DNA of 64,000 nt from JASHUC01 sp035606175 (GCA_035606175.1 DATNFW010000103.1:1-64000); one strand, 5' to 3'. Counted from the first letter of the stretch, positions 26,534 to 36,408 are shown. Program-made: numbers and translations. The notes: generated by a model from the letters alone, not told the origin.

Positions 26534-27471
26534 GCACCGCACGAAACGATCCTGGCATCTTGCTCGATCTGGAGATCGAAGAGCTGCGCCGCCGGTTGCA
26601 GGTGGCCGAGGAGATGCACCGGGCGATCGTCGATGACGAGCTCGACGGATTCGTCGTCGGTCGGGACGATGGCGAGCGCCGCGTCTTACTCGTAGGCGAT
26701 GCCCACCGTCCGTTCCAGCTCGACGCGGAAGCCGAGCGGGAGCGGCGCCGCGCGCTCGAGGAGGCAGACCGGCACAAGAATCAATTCATGGCCGTGCTCG
26801 GCCACGAGTTGCGCAACCCCCTCGCCTCGCTCGTGAACGGTCTCGAGATCCTGCGCCGCTCGGCGGCCCTGGAGCCGCACGCGCGCCGGGCACTCGAGGT
26901 GATGTCGCGGCAGACCACGACGCTCATTCGACTCGCCGATGACCTTCTCGATGTGAACCGCCTCGAGAAGGGCATGGTCTCGCTCGATCGCCGGCGCATC
27001 GATCTTGCGCGCGTGCTCGGCGATGCAGTCGAGTCGGCACGTCCGGCGCTCGAGGCGAAGCGACATACAGTCGAAATCGTATCGGGCCCGGAGCCTGTCT
27101 GGGTCGACGGCGATCCGGTACGACTCACGCAAGTCGTGCTGAATCTGCTTCTCAACGCCGCACGCTATACGGATGCGGAAGGTCATATCCGCTTGGTACT
27201 CGAGTGCTCGCGGCGCGCGGATGCGCAATGCGTTGCGATCGTGCGCGTGATCGACACCGGGGTAGGCATCGAGCCCGATCAAATCGCGCGCGTGTTCGAG
27301 CCGTTTGCTCAGTTGGGCTCGTGTCAAGGGCGCTCAGGCGCCGGGCTCGGGCTCGGACTTACGATCTGCCGGCGGCTGGTCGAGCTGCACGGCGGATCGA
27401 TCAACTGCCGCAGCGACGGCGCGCGGTGCGGTGCCGAGTTCATCGTCGAGCTACCGGCGTTGCCGGCCTGA
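26530..27471 (+). CDS. Sensor histidine kinase coupled to kaiBC
   Basis: 313 residues, no membrane segment. An N-terminal coiled segment with a short PAS-like strand pattern (about 12-65) precedes a HisKA domain with His92 in LGHELRNPL and an HATPase domain with the N box (NLLLNAARYT), the G1 box (DTGVGIEP) and the G2 box (GAGLGLGLTICRRL). Kinases of this build fused to KaiBC operons are seen in many proteobacteria, where they likely read KaiC state or act on a diffusible response regulator. None of the response regulators in the window is directly adjacent. Confidence 0.88.
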   Translation: MSTARNDPGILLDLEIEELRRRLQVAEEMHRAIVDDELDGFVVGRDDGERRVLLVGDAHRPFQLDAEAERERRRALEEADRHKNQFMAVLGHELRNPLASLVNGLEILRRSAALEPHARRALEVMSRQTTTLIRLADDLLDVNRLEKGMVSLDRRRIDLARVLGDAVESARPALEAKRHTVEIVSGPEPVWVDGDPVRLTQVVLNLLLNAARYTDAEGHIRLVLECSRRADAQCVAIVRVIDTGVGIEPDQIARVFEPFAQLGSCQGRSGAGLGLGLTICRRLVELHGGSINCRSDGARCGAEFIVELPALPA

Positions 27472-27477
27472 GGACGC

Positions 27478-29892
27478 TCAGCTTCCCGTCACGTCTATCT
27501 CGAAATTCCGGCCGGCCCATTCGCCGTTCGCCGTGCGCTCGAAGGTGAGCTCGATGCGCGCGCCTGCGGCGAGCCGTACGGTTTCGAGCTCCGCGACATG
27601 AAGACCGATCCCGACGTCCCGAGTATCGATCTCCTCCACGGTCCGCCAACCGTCCCCCGTCCAGCGCACGCGCGCCGGATCGTTGATGCCGACCGAGAGC
27701 GGCACACCTGCAGGAATGCGGCTGATGGGCGCCGCCTCGGTCCACACGGCGCGAGCGATCGCGGGCCGTCTTCCCTCGTAACGCGTCCAGACGGCCTCGG
27801 GTCGATCGACCGCTCGCCCGAGCTCGCGTGAGATGGCGAGCTTGACGAACTCGGCGTGCGCCCACGCGAGCGGCATCGCCGAGCCGCTCGGATGCCCCTT
27901 TGCTAGACCGAGCGCCGGAATATTCGCCTCGTCCCAGACCTGCTCGGGCAACATCCCGCCTCTCGAGCCCATGTCCATCATCGATTGCAAATAGGGCAGC
28001 GGATCGTGGCCGGCGGCGAGCTCGTAATGCCCACGCTCGCCGGTCAGCAGCGGCCACGCACGCCCTCGCCCGCTGCCGTCGAACGCCGATCCGTCTTCGT
28101 GCTCCCCGTAGCCGTCGGCGGTGTATCGATACCAGCTCACTCCAGTAGGCAACTCGACGCGCAGCAGCGCATCGGCGAGCTTGACCGTTGCGAGAACTGT
28201 CGGGTCCTGCGGCTGCCTCAATCCGAAGCGCACGAGCTGCAGGAAATCGACACCGACCTGCTGCCAGGCCCTCATGTCGGGATCGGAGCGCCAGTTCTTC
28301 ACCGGCAGCTGCGCATCGATCGCCTGCGGATCGTGGATGATCTCGGTCGGCGCGACGCGCACGTAATAAGCATCCACACCATGCTCGCGCGCGAGCGCCG
28401 TGCCGCGCGCCGTCGTCCAGTCTTCGAGCCGCGCGTTCCAATAATCGGCCACGGCGTACACGAGCTGTCGCGCCGCGGGCTCGAGGTACGGGGCCCCACC
28501 AACTAGGGCCGCAATACAAACGGCGAGTGTGAACGTGTTGAGTCCGGCGTCTTCTTCCCAGCGGTCCTGTTGTGTCGCAGGCCCGTTTCGCACGATGAAA
28601 GCGAGCGCTCGCCGGATCATGTCCGCGATCTCGATGCCGTGAAGCGCGGCGCGGTCGGCGAGGCTCACCGCGAGCAGTACCGGAAAGGCCGCCTCATCGA
28701 GCTGCAGCCCAGTCCAGTAGCTTTTGCCGCCGAGCCACTGGTTCTGGAACCAGTGCCCGTCGAGCTGTTGGGTCGCGATGAGGTAACGCAGCGTATCGCG
28801 CGCCTCGCCGACGGCGCCGAGCGCGAGCAGCGCGCCTGCGCACTCGACGAGGTCGCGCGGCCATACCAGGTGGTACCCGCCGATCTCATCGCGCGTGTTG
28901 CCCCAGGGAACGCTCAAGGAAGCGACCATGGTGCCCGGATAGAGCTTGTCCTGGTGTGCGCGCAGGACCATCCCGCATATCTTGAACTCACGCTCGAGCG
29001 CGGGCGTCCAGCCGGCCGCGTGAGTCGGCTGCACCGCCTGCACCTTCTGCGCGGGTTGGGTCGCCTGGGCCGCCCGGCGCGTCCGGCGAGCTCCGCAGTG
29101 AGCGTGCCACTCGCCCCAGCTCTCAATCAGCCGCATCCAGTTCGCCTCGAAGGGCTCGAGGAGCGCGGTGACCGCCACGGTGGCGGCGGCCTCTCGACTC
29201 GATCCGAAAGCGAGCGCGAGGGTTACGCTGTGGGGCAGCTCGCCCATGAGCGCGACATTGCCCGGACCTGCGCTCGAGTACTCCCAGGTCATCGCGCCGT
29301 GGTGCGAGAAGTCCTGCCAGCCGTCACTCGCGCCGACGTAGCCCGCGCTCGCGCGCATCCATGCATCGCGCTGGTGCTCGTCGGCGGCGGCGAGCGCGAG
29401 CGCGAAGGGACCCTGCTCCGCCCATAACATCCGCCGTCCGCGCAGATCGGCGACCTCCGCTCGATTGTCGCGCCCGCTGCCCCCTAAGTGCGGTGCGAGC
29501 AGCGCGTAGAGCCTCATGCCGGGATCGCTCGCGAGCTGCGCTCGGATGAGGAGCGCGTCGCGGCGAACGCACGCTGCGATGCGCAGGGAAAGCTCGAAGC
29601 GTGGGTGGCGGTGCACGACGGTCGCTGCGGGCGTGCCGTCGGCCGCGAGAGAAACGGAGTGCTCCTCGCGGCGCTTCACCTCCGCCCAAAAGCCTTTGCC
29701 GTCCGCAACCAGAAAGCCCAAGTCGCGAATCTGCGGGGTATCGACGCGCGGGTAATAGACCTCGTTGAGGATGCCGCCCCCGATCGTGAACCAAATGCGC
29801 GAAGGGCCGAGCGAGCAGCCGACCATCTCCTTCGCACTGCTGCACCAGGTGGGGGGAATACCCGGGGCGCCCGGCGCCTCCCCGCCGCTCAT
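27478..29892 (-). CDS. Glucoamylase / glucodextranase-like glycoside hydrolase family 15
   Basis: 804 residues. The N-terminal beta-sandwich domain (CSSAKEMVGCSLGPSRIWFTIGGGILNEVYYPRVDTPQIRD) precedes the (alpha/alpha)6 catalytic barrel, with YHLVWPRDLVECAGALLALG and GSRGGMLPEQVWDEAN carrying the expected catalytic acid and base glutamates. It releases glucose from alpha-glucan ends. No signal peptide is visible, so a cytoplasmic role on glycogen or imported dextrins is likely. Its start overlaps the glucokinase gene's stop by 4 nt; it is the last gene of an operon with PQQ dehydrogenase and glucokinase. Confidence 0.92.
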   Translation of the reverse strand: MSGGEAPGAPGIPPTWCSSAKEMVGCSLGPSRIWFTIGGGILNEVYYPRVDTPQIRDLGFLVADGKGFWAEVKRREEHSVSLAADGTPAATVVHRHPRFELSLRIAACVRRDALLIRAQLASDPGMRLYALLAPHLGGSGRDNRAEVADLRGRRMLWAEQGPFALALAAADEHQRDAWMRASAGYVGASDGWQDFSHHGAMTWEYSSAGPGNVALMGELPHSVTLALAFGSSREAAATVAVTALLEPFEANWMRLIESWGEWHAHCGARRTRRAAQATQPAQKVQAVQPTHAAGWTPALEREFKICGMVLRAHQDKLYPGTMVASLSVPWGNTRDEIGGYHLVWPRDLVECAGALLALGAVGEARDTLRYLIATQQLDGHWFQNQWLGGKSYWTGLQLDEAAFPVLLAVSLADRAALHGIEIADMIRRALAFIVRNGPATQQDRWEEDAGLNTFTLAVCIAALVGGAPYLEPAARQLVYAVADYWNARLEDWTTARGTALAREHGVDAYYVRVAPTEIIHDPQAIDAQLPVKNWRSDPDMRAWQQVGVDFLQLVRFGLRQPQDPTVLATVKLADALLRVELPTGVSWYRYTADGYGEHEDGSAFDGSGRGRAWPLLTGERGHYELAAGHDPLPYLQSMMDMGSRGGMLPEQVWDEANIPALGLAKGHPSGSAMPLAWAHAEFVKLAISRELGRAVDRPEAVWTRYEGRRPAIARAVWTEAAPISRIPAGVPLSVGINDPARVRWTGDGWRTVEEIDTRDVGIGLHVAELETVRLAAGARIELTFERTANGEWAGRNFEIDVTGS

Positions 29893-30626
29893 CGGTCGCG
29901 CCCTCGTGAGGATTCTCCGGCGCTCGGCTGGGCCCAGCCCCCCTCGCGCCAGAGCCGGAAGGCGCCCTCGAAGGCATCGGCATTGTCGCCGAGCCGCGCA
30001 CCTTCGGGGAGCTTGCGGAGCTTGCGAGCGTTGCCGCCCCCGATCACCACGTACTCCACCTGGAATGCGGCGGTCAGCCGCTCGGTCACATCATGCACGG
30101 CGCGCTCCCATTTGCGGCGCCCATGACGGCGGAGGCCGCGCTTGCCGAGATAATCCTCGTACGTGCGTCCCTTCTTATACGGCAGATGCGCGAGCTCGGT
30201 CGCCTCGACGACGCGATCGAGAATCAGCGCAGTACCGAGCCCGGTTCCCAGGCCCAGGAACAGCATTCGTCCGCCCGCATAACTGCCGATCGCCTGCATC
30301 GCCGCATCGTTGAGGATCCGCACCGGTCGGCCGAAAGCGCGCGCGAAGTCGAACTTTACCCAGCCTCCGCCGAGATTGCGGGGCTCGGCGATCGGGCGGC
30401 CGTGCCAGACGACCCCCGGATAGCCGATGGAGATCACCTCATACCGCCAATCCTCAGCCAGCTCTTTGACGCTGCGCACCATCTGCCGTGGTGTGAGCTC
30501 TGGGCCCGAGTCCGCCTTACGTGGCGTACGCGCGCCGCTTACGAGCGCCTTGATGTGAGTGCCGCCGATGTCGACGGCAAGAATGCGGCGCGCGACGCGT
30601 CGCCTCTCAGCGTCGCCGCGCCGCAT
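29889..30626 (-). CDS. ppgK: ROK-family polyphosphate-type glucokinase
   Basis: 245 residues. ROK motifs: phosphate-1 loop LAVDIGGTHIKALV, RILNDAAMQAIGSYAGGRMLFLGLGTGLGTALI (phosphate-2 and the catalytic Asp in LNDA), and the adenosine-like VVIGGGNARKL. The length and LGLGTGLGTAL stretch resemble polyphosphate glucokinases, which phosphorylate glucose with polyphosphate or ATP; the phosphate donor cannot be proven from sequence. It lies between the PQQ dehydrogenase (20-nt overlap) and glucoamylase (4-nt overlap), so it would trap glucose freed by the latter. Confidence 0.85.
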   Translation of the reverse strand: MRRGDAERRRVARRILAVDIGGTHIKALVSGARTPRKADSGPELTPRQMVRSVKELAEDWRYEVISIGYPGVVWHGRPIAEPRNLGGGWVKFDFARAFGRPVRILNDAAMQAIGSYAGGRMLFLGLGTGLGTALILDRVVEATELAHLPYKKGRTYEDYLGKRGLRRHGRRKWERAVHDVTERLTAAFQVEYVVIGGGNARKLRKLPEGARLGDNADAFEGAFRLWREGGWAQPSAGESSRGRDR

Positions 30627-32730
30627 CGCTTTCCTGCGCTCTCTCTATCAAATAAGCCCGCACCGCCGCCTGCTCGTGCGCATCGAGCACGGATTTGAAC
30701 GAAACCATGCCGTGCGATTCGAGCGCCCCTTCATTGATCACGGCGTTCCAGAGCGCCTCATTCGAGAGCGCAGGGCTGAAGCGCAGATCGGGCACGAGTC
30801 CTCCGGAGACGGCGCCATCGCCGTGGCACGAACCGCAGCGCCGGGCGTATTGCTTCGCGCCCTCGGCGGCGAGCGCCGGCTCGACGTGAGCGCTCGGTGG
30901 GGCCATGACGCCCTGCGCAGGCGCGACGGCCGGCGGAAGCCGAGCCGTGCCGTCGAGCGCGAAGGTCAACACTCGGCTTCGATTGACGACGTGTCCGGAT
31001 TTGAATGAGAGGGCACCGGCGACGAGTGGGAAGACTCCGCCCCAACCGGCGAGCACCGTCACGTACTGTCGGCCCGCAACCTCGTAGGTCATCGGGGCTG
31101 CAATGATTCCGGTCTGCGCCGGAGCCGACCAGAGCTTGCGGCCGTCGCTCGCTCTAAAGGCCTCGAAATCCCCCGCGGCAGTGCCTTGAAAGACGAGATT
31201 GCCGCGCGTCGCGAGCGTGCCGCCATTCCACGGACCGGCGTGCGGGGCGCGCCAGGCTGCCCGCTGCGTCACCGGATTCCAGGCGAGGAGGTAGCCTTTC
31301 AAACCGGCGAGCGCCTGAGCCTGAGCCTTCGGATCCGCGGGCAGGCTCGTCGTCGCCTGATCGAGCCCCATGTTCGTCGCGAGCGTCTCGGGCTCGAAAT
31401 CGTGATCCGCGAGGTAGGGGAACGGCATCTCCTGCGCCGGGATGTAGACGAGCCCAGTCACCGGACTGAAGCTCATCGCTTGCCAGTTGTGTCCGCCCGA
31501 GGGGCCGGGCTCGCCCACCCAGAGTTTGCCCGTGCGAGCGTACTGCGCCTCGGGATTGACGATCGGACGGCCCGTCTCGCGATCGATCCCCCGCGCCCAG
31601 TTGACCGGCACATAGTTATTCGCCGAGACGAGCTGGCCCGTCTCGCGATCGATCACATAGAAGTACCCGTTCTTCGAGGCCTGCAGAATCACGCGGCGAG
31701 GCTTGCCGTCGATCGGCAGCGTCGCGAGCGTCAGCGTTTGGGTGGCGTCGTAGTCCCACATGTCGCCCGGGGTTTCCTGGTAGTGCCAGGCGTACTCGCC
31801 CGTTGCGGCGTGCACGGCGACGATCGAGGCCGAAAAAAGGCTGTCCGCCGGTTCCCCGCTCGCGAGCCGTCGCGCCCAGGGCTGCACGTTGCCCGTGCCG
31901 AAATAGATCAGATCGAGATCGGGATCGTAGGAGAAGGAGTTCCAGACCGTCGCGCCGCCGCCGCTCTTCCACCACCCGGGCGGCCAGCTCTTCGCCGCGC
32001 GCGCGAGCGCCCCATTCTCGGGTCCCTTGGCCGGATCGCCCGGGACGGTATAGAAGCGCCAGGTGAGATGACCCGTCGCCGCGTCGTACGCGCTGACATA
32101 GCCGCGAACGCCGTACTCCGATCCGGCATTGCCAATGACGATCAGCCCGTGTGCCGCGAGCGGTGCGCCGGTGATGGTATAGGGCAGTTTCGGATCGACC
32201 GTGAGAACCGACCAGTCCGGCTTGCCGGTGCGCGCATCGAGCGCGATCAAGTGCCCATCGAGCGTTGCGACGTAGACTCGACCGTCCCATACCGCAACAC
32301 CGCGGTTCACCACGTCGCAACAGGCGTTGATCGCCGTACGACCTGGGACCTCCGGATCGAATTTCCACAGCAGCTTACCGGTTGCGGCATCGAGCGCCTG
32401 CACCTTGCTCCAGGCACTCGTCGTGTACATCACACCGTCCACGACGACTGGAGTCGCCTCCTGACCACGATGCGTGTCGAGGTCGTAGTACCAGGCGAGG
32501 TGAAGCCCGGCGACGTTGCGATCATTGACCGAGGCGAGAGGACTGAAGCGGGTATCGCCGTAATCGTGTCCTACGGCCAGCCAGTTCTGCGGCTCTGCGC
32601 CTGCATGCTTCAGACGGGAGCCCGTAACCCGGGCGGGCCCGCGGTGCGAGGCTGCCGGGGCACTCACCGCTGCCGATGCCGCAAGGCCTGCAAGTAGCGC
32701 AATCGCTGCGAGTCTCTGTAAATTCCTCAC
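30607..32730 (-). CDS. PQQ-dependent quinohemoprotein alcohol dehydrogenase (type II)
   Basis: 707 residues from GTG 32730 (AGGGG ahead; ATG 32751 is an alternative). Signal peptide to about residue 27, so periplasmic. The PQQ propeller (about 45-560) has the vicinal Cys137-Cys138 pair in NACCDVVNRG and the catalytic-Asp region DMWDYDATQ. A C-terminal cytochrome c domain carries CGSCHG (Cys632, Cys635, His636). It oxidises primary or secondary alcohols and passes electrons via PQQ and heme c. The ccm operon in this window would supply the heme c. It overlaps the glucokinase gene and is the first gene of its operon. Confidence 0.93.
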   Translation of the reverse strand: MRNLQRLAAIALLAGLAASAAVSAPAASHRGPARVTGSRLKHAGAEPQNWLAVGHDYGDTRFSPLASVNDRNVAGLHLAWYYDLDTHRGQEATPVVVDGVMYTTSAWSKVQALDAATGKLLWKFDPEVPGRTAINACCDVVNRGVAVWDGRVYVATLDGHLIALDARTGKPDWSVLTVDPKLPYTITGAPLAAHGLIVIGNAGSEYGVRGYVSAYDAATGHLTWRFYTVPGDPAKGPENGALARAAKSWPPGWWKSGGGATVWNSFSYDPDLDLIYFGTGNVQPWARRLASGEPADSLFSASIVAVHAATGEYAWHYQETPGDMWDYDATQTLTLATLPIDGKPRRVILQASKNGYFYVIDRETGQLVSANNYVPVNWARGIDRETGRPIVNPEAQYARTGKLWVGEPGPSGGHNWQAMSFSPVTGLVYIPAQEMPFPYLADHDFEPETLATNMGLDQATTSLPADPKAQAQALAGLKGYLLAWNPVTQRAAWRAPHAGPWNGGTLATRGNLVFQGTAAGDFEAFRASDGRKLWSAPAQTGIIAAPMTYEVAGRQYVTVLAGWGGVFPLVAGALSFKSGHVVNRSRVLTFALDGTARLPPAVAPAQGVMAPPSAHVEPALAAEGAKQYARRCGSCHGDGAVSGGLVPDLRFSPALSNEALWNAVINEGALESHGMVSFKSVLDAHEQAAVRAYLIERAQESDAARRR

Positions 32731-32828
32731 GCATTCCCCTTGGGGTCGCATCCGCTCGAGGATGAGGTCTATCTTAGCAGTGCCGGTATGCGCGCGAGAC
32801 CGTCCCCCATGCGAGAATCCGCACCAGG

Positions 32829-33512
32829 ATGAATCTGCTCATCATCGAGGACGACGCGGAGCTGCGCACGGGGTTGCAAACGCTGCTCACGCAGCACGGC
32901 TATCGGGTCGAGGCGCTCGCCGGAGCTCGGGAGGGCCACGCGGCGCTCATCACGGGTGATTTCGACCTCGCCATCATCGACCTTACCCTTCCCGACGGCG
33001 ACGGAGTCGCGCTGATCCGGGCGCTGCGGACCGAGAGGTGCAGCGTCCCGGTACTCGTCGTCACGGCACGCGATGCGCTCGATGACCGCGTGGCCGGACT
33101 CGATGCAGGTGCCGACGATTATCTGGTGAAGCCGTTCGAGATGCAGGAGCTCGAGGCGCGCGCACGCGCTCTCATCAGGCGCAATCGCGCCGATCGCGCG
33201 CTCGGGATCCGTTTCGGTCCGCTCGAGCTCACAATCGGGGACCCGCGCGTGCTGCTCGACGGCGCGCCCGTCGATCTGACTGCGCGCGAGTACGCACTGC
33301 TCGAGCTGCTCGCGGTGAGAGCCGGCCAGGTCGTCAACAAGTCTCAGATCGCGACGCGCCTCGCGCGCTCCGGCGAGGCGTTATCGGATGCGGCCATTGA
33401 GGTTGCGATCCATCGCCTGCGACGCCGCCTCGAGCCCTACGAGCTGCACGTGAGGACGGTGCGGGGGTTCGGATACCTGCTCGAGGCAGCCGAGCCGACT
33501 CCGGAGAGCTGA
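32829..33512 (+). CDS. OmpR/PhoB-family response regulator
   Basis: 227 residues. The receiver domain (1-115) has the acidic pair Glu7-Asp8-Asp9, phosphoacceptor Asp51 in IIDLTLPDGDG and Lys in VKPFEMQELEAR. The winged helix (about 130-220) ends in VRTVRGFGYLLE. It lies 12 nt before a sensor kinase gene and is divergent from the PQQ dehydrogenase operon, with about 98 bp between starts, so control of that operon is possible but unproven. QseB/TctD-like regulators are the nearest type. Confidence 0.93.
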   Translation: MNLLIIEDDAELRTGLQTLLTQHGYRVEALAGAREGHAALITGDFDLAIIDLTLPDGDGVALIRALRTERCSVPVLVVTARDALDDRVAGLDAGADDYLVKPFEMQELEARARALIRRNRADRALGIRFGPLELTIGDPRVLLDGAPVDLTAREYALLELLAVRAGQVVNKSQIATRLARSGEALSDAAIEVAIHRLRRRLEPYELHVRTVRGFGYLLEAAEPTPES

Positions 33513-33524
33513 AGCAGCACCGGC

Positions 33525-34901
33525 GTGGCCGAGCCGACCCTCAAATCCGGGCTCACGCTGCGCTTCATCGTCGCGGCGCTGCTGCTGCTGCTGCTCGATG
33601 GCATCGCCTGCTATTTCACAGCGGCCCATTTTGCGAACCTCGTCTACGACCGTTGGCTCATCGACTCGACGCGCTCGCTCGCCCAGGCGCTCCGGACCGA
33701 CGGAGGTGAAGTTCGCTTCACCCTGCCGCAAATCGCGCTGCAGATCTTTCAATTCGACGAGAGCGACCGGACCGTCTTCCGGGTGGATTCCGAGCGACGC
33801 GGGTTGATCGCTGGGGATGCGTCGTTGCCGCTCATTCTCCCAAGGCCCGACGGAGAGGTGCGGCTCGCGACGGTCGGCGTGCAAGGGCATCCGATGCGGC
33901 TCGTTTCGATGCAGCAGCTCGAGCCGGAGGCGCACGATGCGGCGACCGTAGAGGTCGGCGAGACACTCAAGAAGCGCGCCACGCTTTTCACGGGAATCCT
34001 GCTCGCAATGGCCGCTCCGCAGCTCGCGCTCATCGCAGCGGCGCTTCTCGTCGGCTGGATCGCCGCAGGCCACGGCCTTAAGCCGCTGACCGGGCTCGCC
34101 GCGGCGATCGAGGCTCGCAGTTACGAAAATCTAACGCCTCTCCCGGAGCTCGGTCTGCCGAAGGAAGCGTGGGTGCTCGCCTCGCGGATCAACGATCTGC
34201 TCGGACGACTCGAGCAGGCGCTCACGGCTCAGCGGCGGTTCGTAGCGGACGCCGCTCATCAGCTGCGCACGCCGCTCGCGACCGTGCTGCTGTACTCCGA
34301 GCGCGCCGAGCAGGCCGTGAACTCGCACGATCCCGAATCCGCGCGGACCGCTTTGCACGGGCTGCACGCCGCCGTTGCGCGCGCCGCCCGGCTCTCTCAG
34401 CAGCTGCTCGCGCTTACGCGCGCCGAGCCGGGCGCGGCACAGCACGCGATGTCGCCCCTCGACCTCGTCGGACTCGCGCGCGAGGTGGGCGAAGAGTGGA
34501 TCCCGCGAGCGCTCGAGAAGCGCATCGACTTCGGCTTCATGGCTCCGGAGGCACCGGTGATCGTTTCGGGCAACGCGGGGCTCCTCGGGGAGATGATGTC
34601 GAACCTCATCGACAATGCGCTGCGCTACTGCGGACCGGCGAGTCGCGTGACGCTTTCGGTCTCGGCGATCCCTCTGCCGAGCGTTGCCGTCGAGGACGAT
34701 GGACCGGGCGTTCCGGAGCCCGAGCGCGAGCGCATATTCGAACGTTTCTACCGCGTGGCCGGGACCGAAGCCAACGGATGCGGGTTGGGGCTCGCGATCG
34801 TGCGCGAGATCGCTACGCTTCATAGAGCAGTCGCCCGCGTGGAGACGGGCAGCGGCGGCCGAGGCGCGCGCTTCACGGTGCAATTTCAACGCTCAGCCTG
34901 A
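33525..34901 (+). CDS. Membrane sensor histidine kinase (QseC/TctE-like)
   Basis: 458 residues from GTG. Two membrane helices (about 12-32 and 156-180) enclose a periplasmic sensor domain of about 120 residues (QALRTDGGEVRFTLPQIALQIF). A HAMP-like linker leads to the HisKA domain with His245 in DAAHQLRTPLATV, then the HATPase with NLIDNALRYCG, DDGPGVPE and CGLGLAIVREIA. It phosphorylates the response regulator encoded just upstream. The sensor domain resembles that of two-component kinases for carboxylates or catechol-like signals; the ligand is unknown. Confidence 0.92.
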   Translation: MAEPTLKSGLTLRFIVAALLLLLLDGIACYFTAAHFANLVYDRWLIDSTRSLAQALRTDGGEVRFTLPQIALQIFQFDESDRTVFRVDSERRGLIAGDASLPLILPRPDGEVRLATVGVQGHPMRLVSMQQLEPEAHDAATVEVGETLKKRATLFTGILLAMAAPQLALIAAALLVGWIAAGHGLKPLTGLAAAIEARSYENLTPLPELGLPKEAWVLASRINDLLGRLEQALTAQRRFVADAAHQLRTPLATVLLYSERAEQAVNSHDPESARTALHGLHAAVARAARLSQQLLALTRAEPGAAQHAMSPLDLVGLAREVGEEWIPRALEKRIDFGFMAPEAPVIVSGNAGLLGEMMSNLIDNALRYCGPASRVTLSVSAIPLPSVAVEDDGPGVPEPERERIFERFYRVAGTEANGCGLGLAIVREIATLHRAVARVETGSGGRGARFTVQFQRSA

Positions 34902-35094
34902 GGCCGATCGCGACACGAGACGCTTCCGCCCGAGCGCTCGCAGGACTGTCATCGGCCGCGCGAAGAGCGCACAATCGCGCTTTCGCGGAACAATTTCTCG
35001 GAGCGCATCCGCCGCGCGCCGGCTCGCGTTTTGGCCCAATTCTTGCTGCCCGGCGACGGAATTTCCGCGGCGGTCCAGGGGGGAAACTTTCACG

Positions 35095-36408
35095 ATGATT
35101 CAATCGAACCGGCCTTCCTCTCTTTCCCGCGAGACCGCGCTCGAAGCTTCCCTCGAGAGACTCGTTCAGGAGCGCGATCAAGCCCGCCAGGCGCTCGCGA
35201 GCGCGGTCGTCGAGCGCGACCGCGCTCAAGCAACGTTGAGAGAGACAGACCGGTGCACGGCACTCGTGCGGGAGCGCCTCGATGAGTTTCTCGCGACACT
35301 CGCACATGAGCTGCGCAATCCGCTCGCCCCGATCCGCAGTGCCGCTCAGATCATGCGAATGGCCGAAGGAGATCATGCGACGGTAAGCGCTGCGCGCGCG
35401 ATCATCGAGCGGCAGCTCAAGCACCTCGTGCGGCTCATCGACGACTTGGTCGACGTCTCGCGCATCACTCGCGGCAAGCTCGAGCTCAGTAGGGAGCGGG
35501 TCGATCTCGCCTCGGTCCTGCAGATGGCGATCGAGACGAACCGCCCGCTGCTCGAGAGCAAACAGCAGCACATCATGGTCGAGCTGCCCGCCGATCCGCT
35601 CATCGTGGAGGCGGACACGATGCGCCTCGCGCAGGTGTTTGCAAACCTCATCAACAACGGCGCCAAGTACAGCGATCCGCGCTCGGACATCCGCATCCAG
35701 GCGACGCGCGCGGGCGGACGCGCGGTCGTGACCGTCACCGATCAAGGCGCCGGAATCGAGCGCGACATGCTTGCGAGTATTTTCGACATGTTCACGAGGA
35801 TCGAGCGGCCGCAGTCCTCGCCGCACGACGGACTCGGGGTTGGGCTCACGCTCGTCAAACGAATCATCGAGCTGCACGGCGGCTGCGTGAATGCCCAGAG
35901 TGACGGACCTGGCAGGGGCAGCGCGTTCACGGTCGAGCTCGATCTAATGGAGCCGAGCGGCGATGAGACCCCGACGGTTTCGTTGCCCGGGCGGGCGGAA
36001 GACAGCTCCCGCCGCGCACGCATTCTCGTCGCCGACGACAATCACGACGCGGCTCAGAGCCTCGCTCTGATGTTGAGCATGGACGGGCACGAGGTACGCA
36101 CGGCGGGCGACGGCCTCGAGGCGCTGCGCGAGGCGGAGGATTTCCACCCGCAGCTCGTCGTGCTCGACATCGGCATGCCGAAGCTCGACGGTTACGAGAC
36201 GGCGCGGCGGCTGCGCGAGCGCCCGTGGGCTGCGCATACGCGCCTGTTTGCGTTGACCGGTTGGGGGCAGGAAGAGGATCGCGAGCGCGCGCGGCGCGCG
36301 GGCTTCGACCAGCATTTGGTGAAGCCGGTCGACCCGGAAGCGCTGAGTCAGCTCCTCAATCGAACGCTCTCGGAATCCGGCCGAACGTTCGCCGAGGGCC
36401 GCGCCTGA
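35095..36408 (+). CDS. Hybrid sensor histidine kinase with C-terminal receiver
   Basis: 437 residues from ATG 35095, with a G-rich ribosome site ahead. An N-terminal coiled coil (about 12-60) leads to HisKA His71 in LAHELRNPLAPIRSAAQI, then an HATPase domain (NLINNGAKYSD, DQGAGIER, GLGVGLTLVKRIIELHGG). The receiver domain (about 305-430) has Asp358 in VVLDIGMPKLDGYE. No membrane segment or PAS domain; sensing may pass through the coiled coil. It lies about 190 nt after the preceding kinase gene with its own likely promoter. Similar soluble hybrid kinases regulate stress or chemotaxis-like outputs in soil bacteria. Confidence 0.9.
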   Translation: MIQSNRPSSLSRETALEASLERLVQERDQARQALASAVVERDRAQATLRETDRCTALVRERLDEFLATLAHELRNPLAPIRSAAQIMRMAEGDHATVSAARAIIERQLKHLVRLIDDLVDVSRITRGKLELSRERVDLASVLQMAIETNRPLLESKQQHIMVELPADPLIVEADTMRLAQVFANLINNGAKYSDPRSDIRIQATRAGGRAVVTVTDQGAGIERDMLASIFDMFTRIERPQSSPHDGLGVGLTLVKRIIELHGGCVNAQSDGPGRGSAFTVELDLMEPSGDETPTVSLPGRAEDSSRRARILVADDNHDAAQSLALMLSMDGHEVRTAGDGLEALREAEDFHPQLVVLDIGMPKLDGYETARRLRERPWAAHTRLFALTGWGQEEDRERARRAGFDQHLVKPVDPEALSQLLNRTLSESGRTFAEGRA

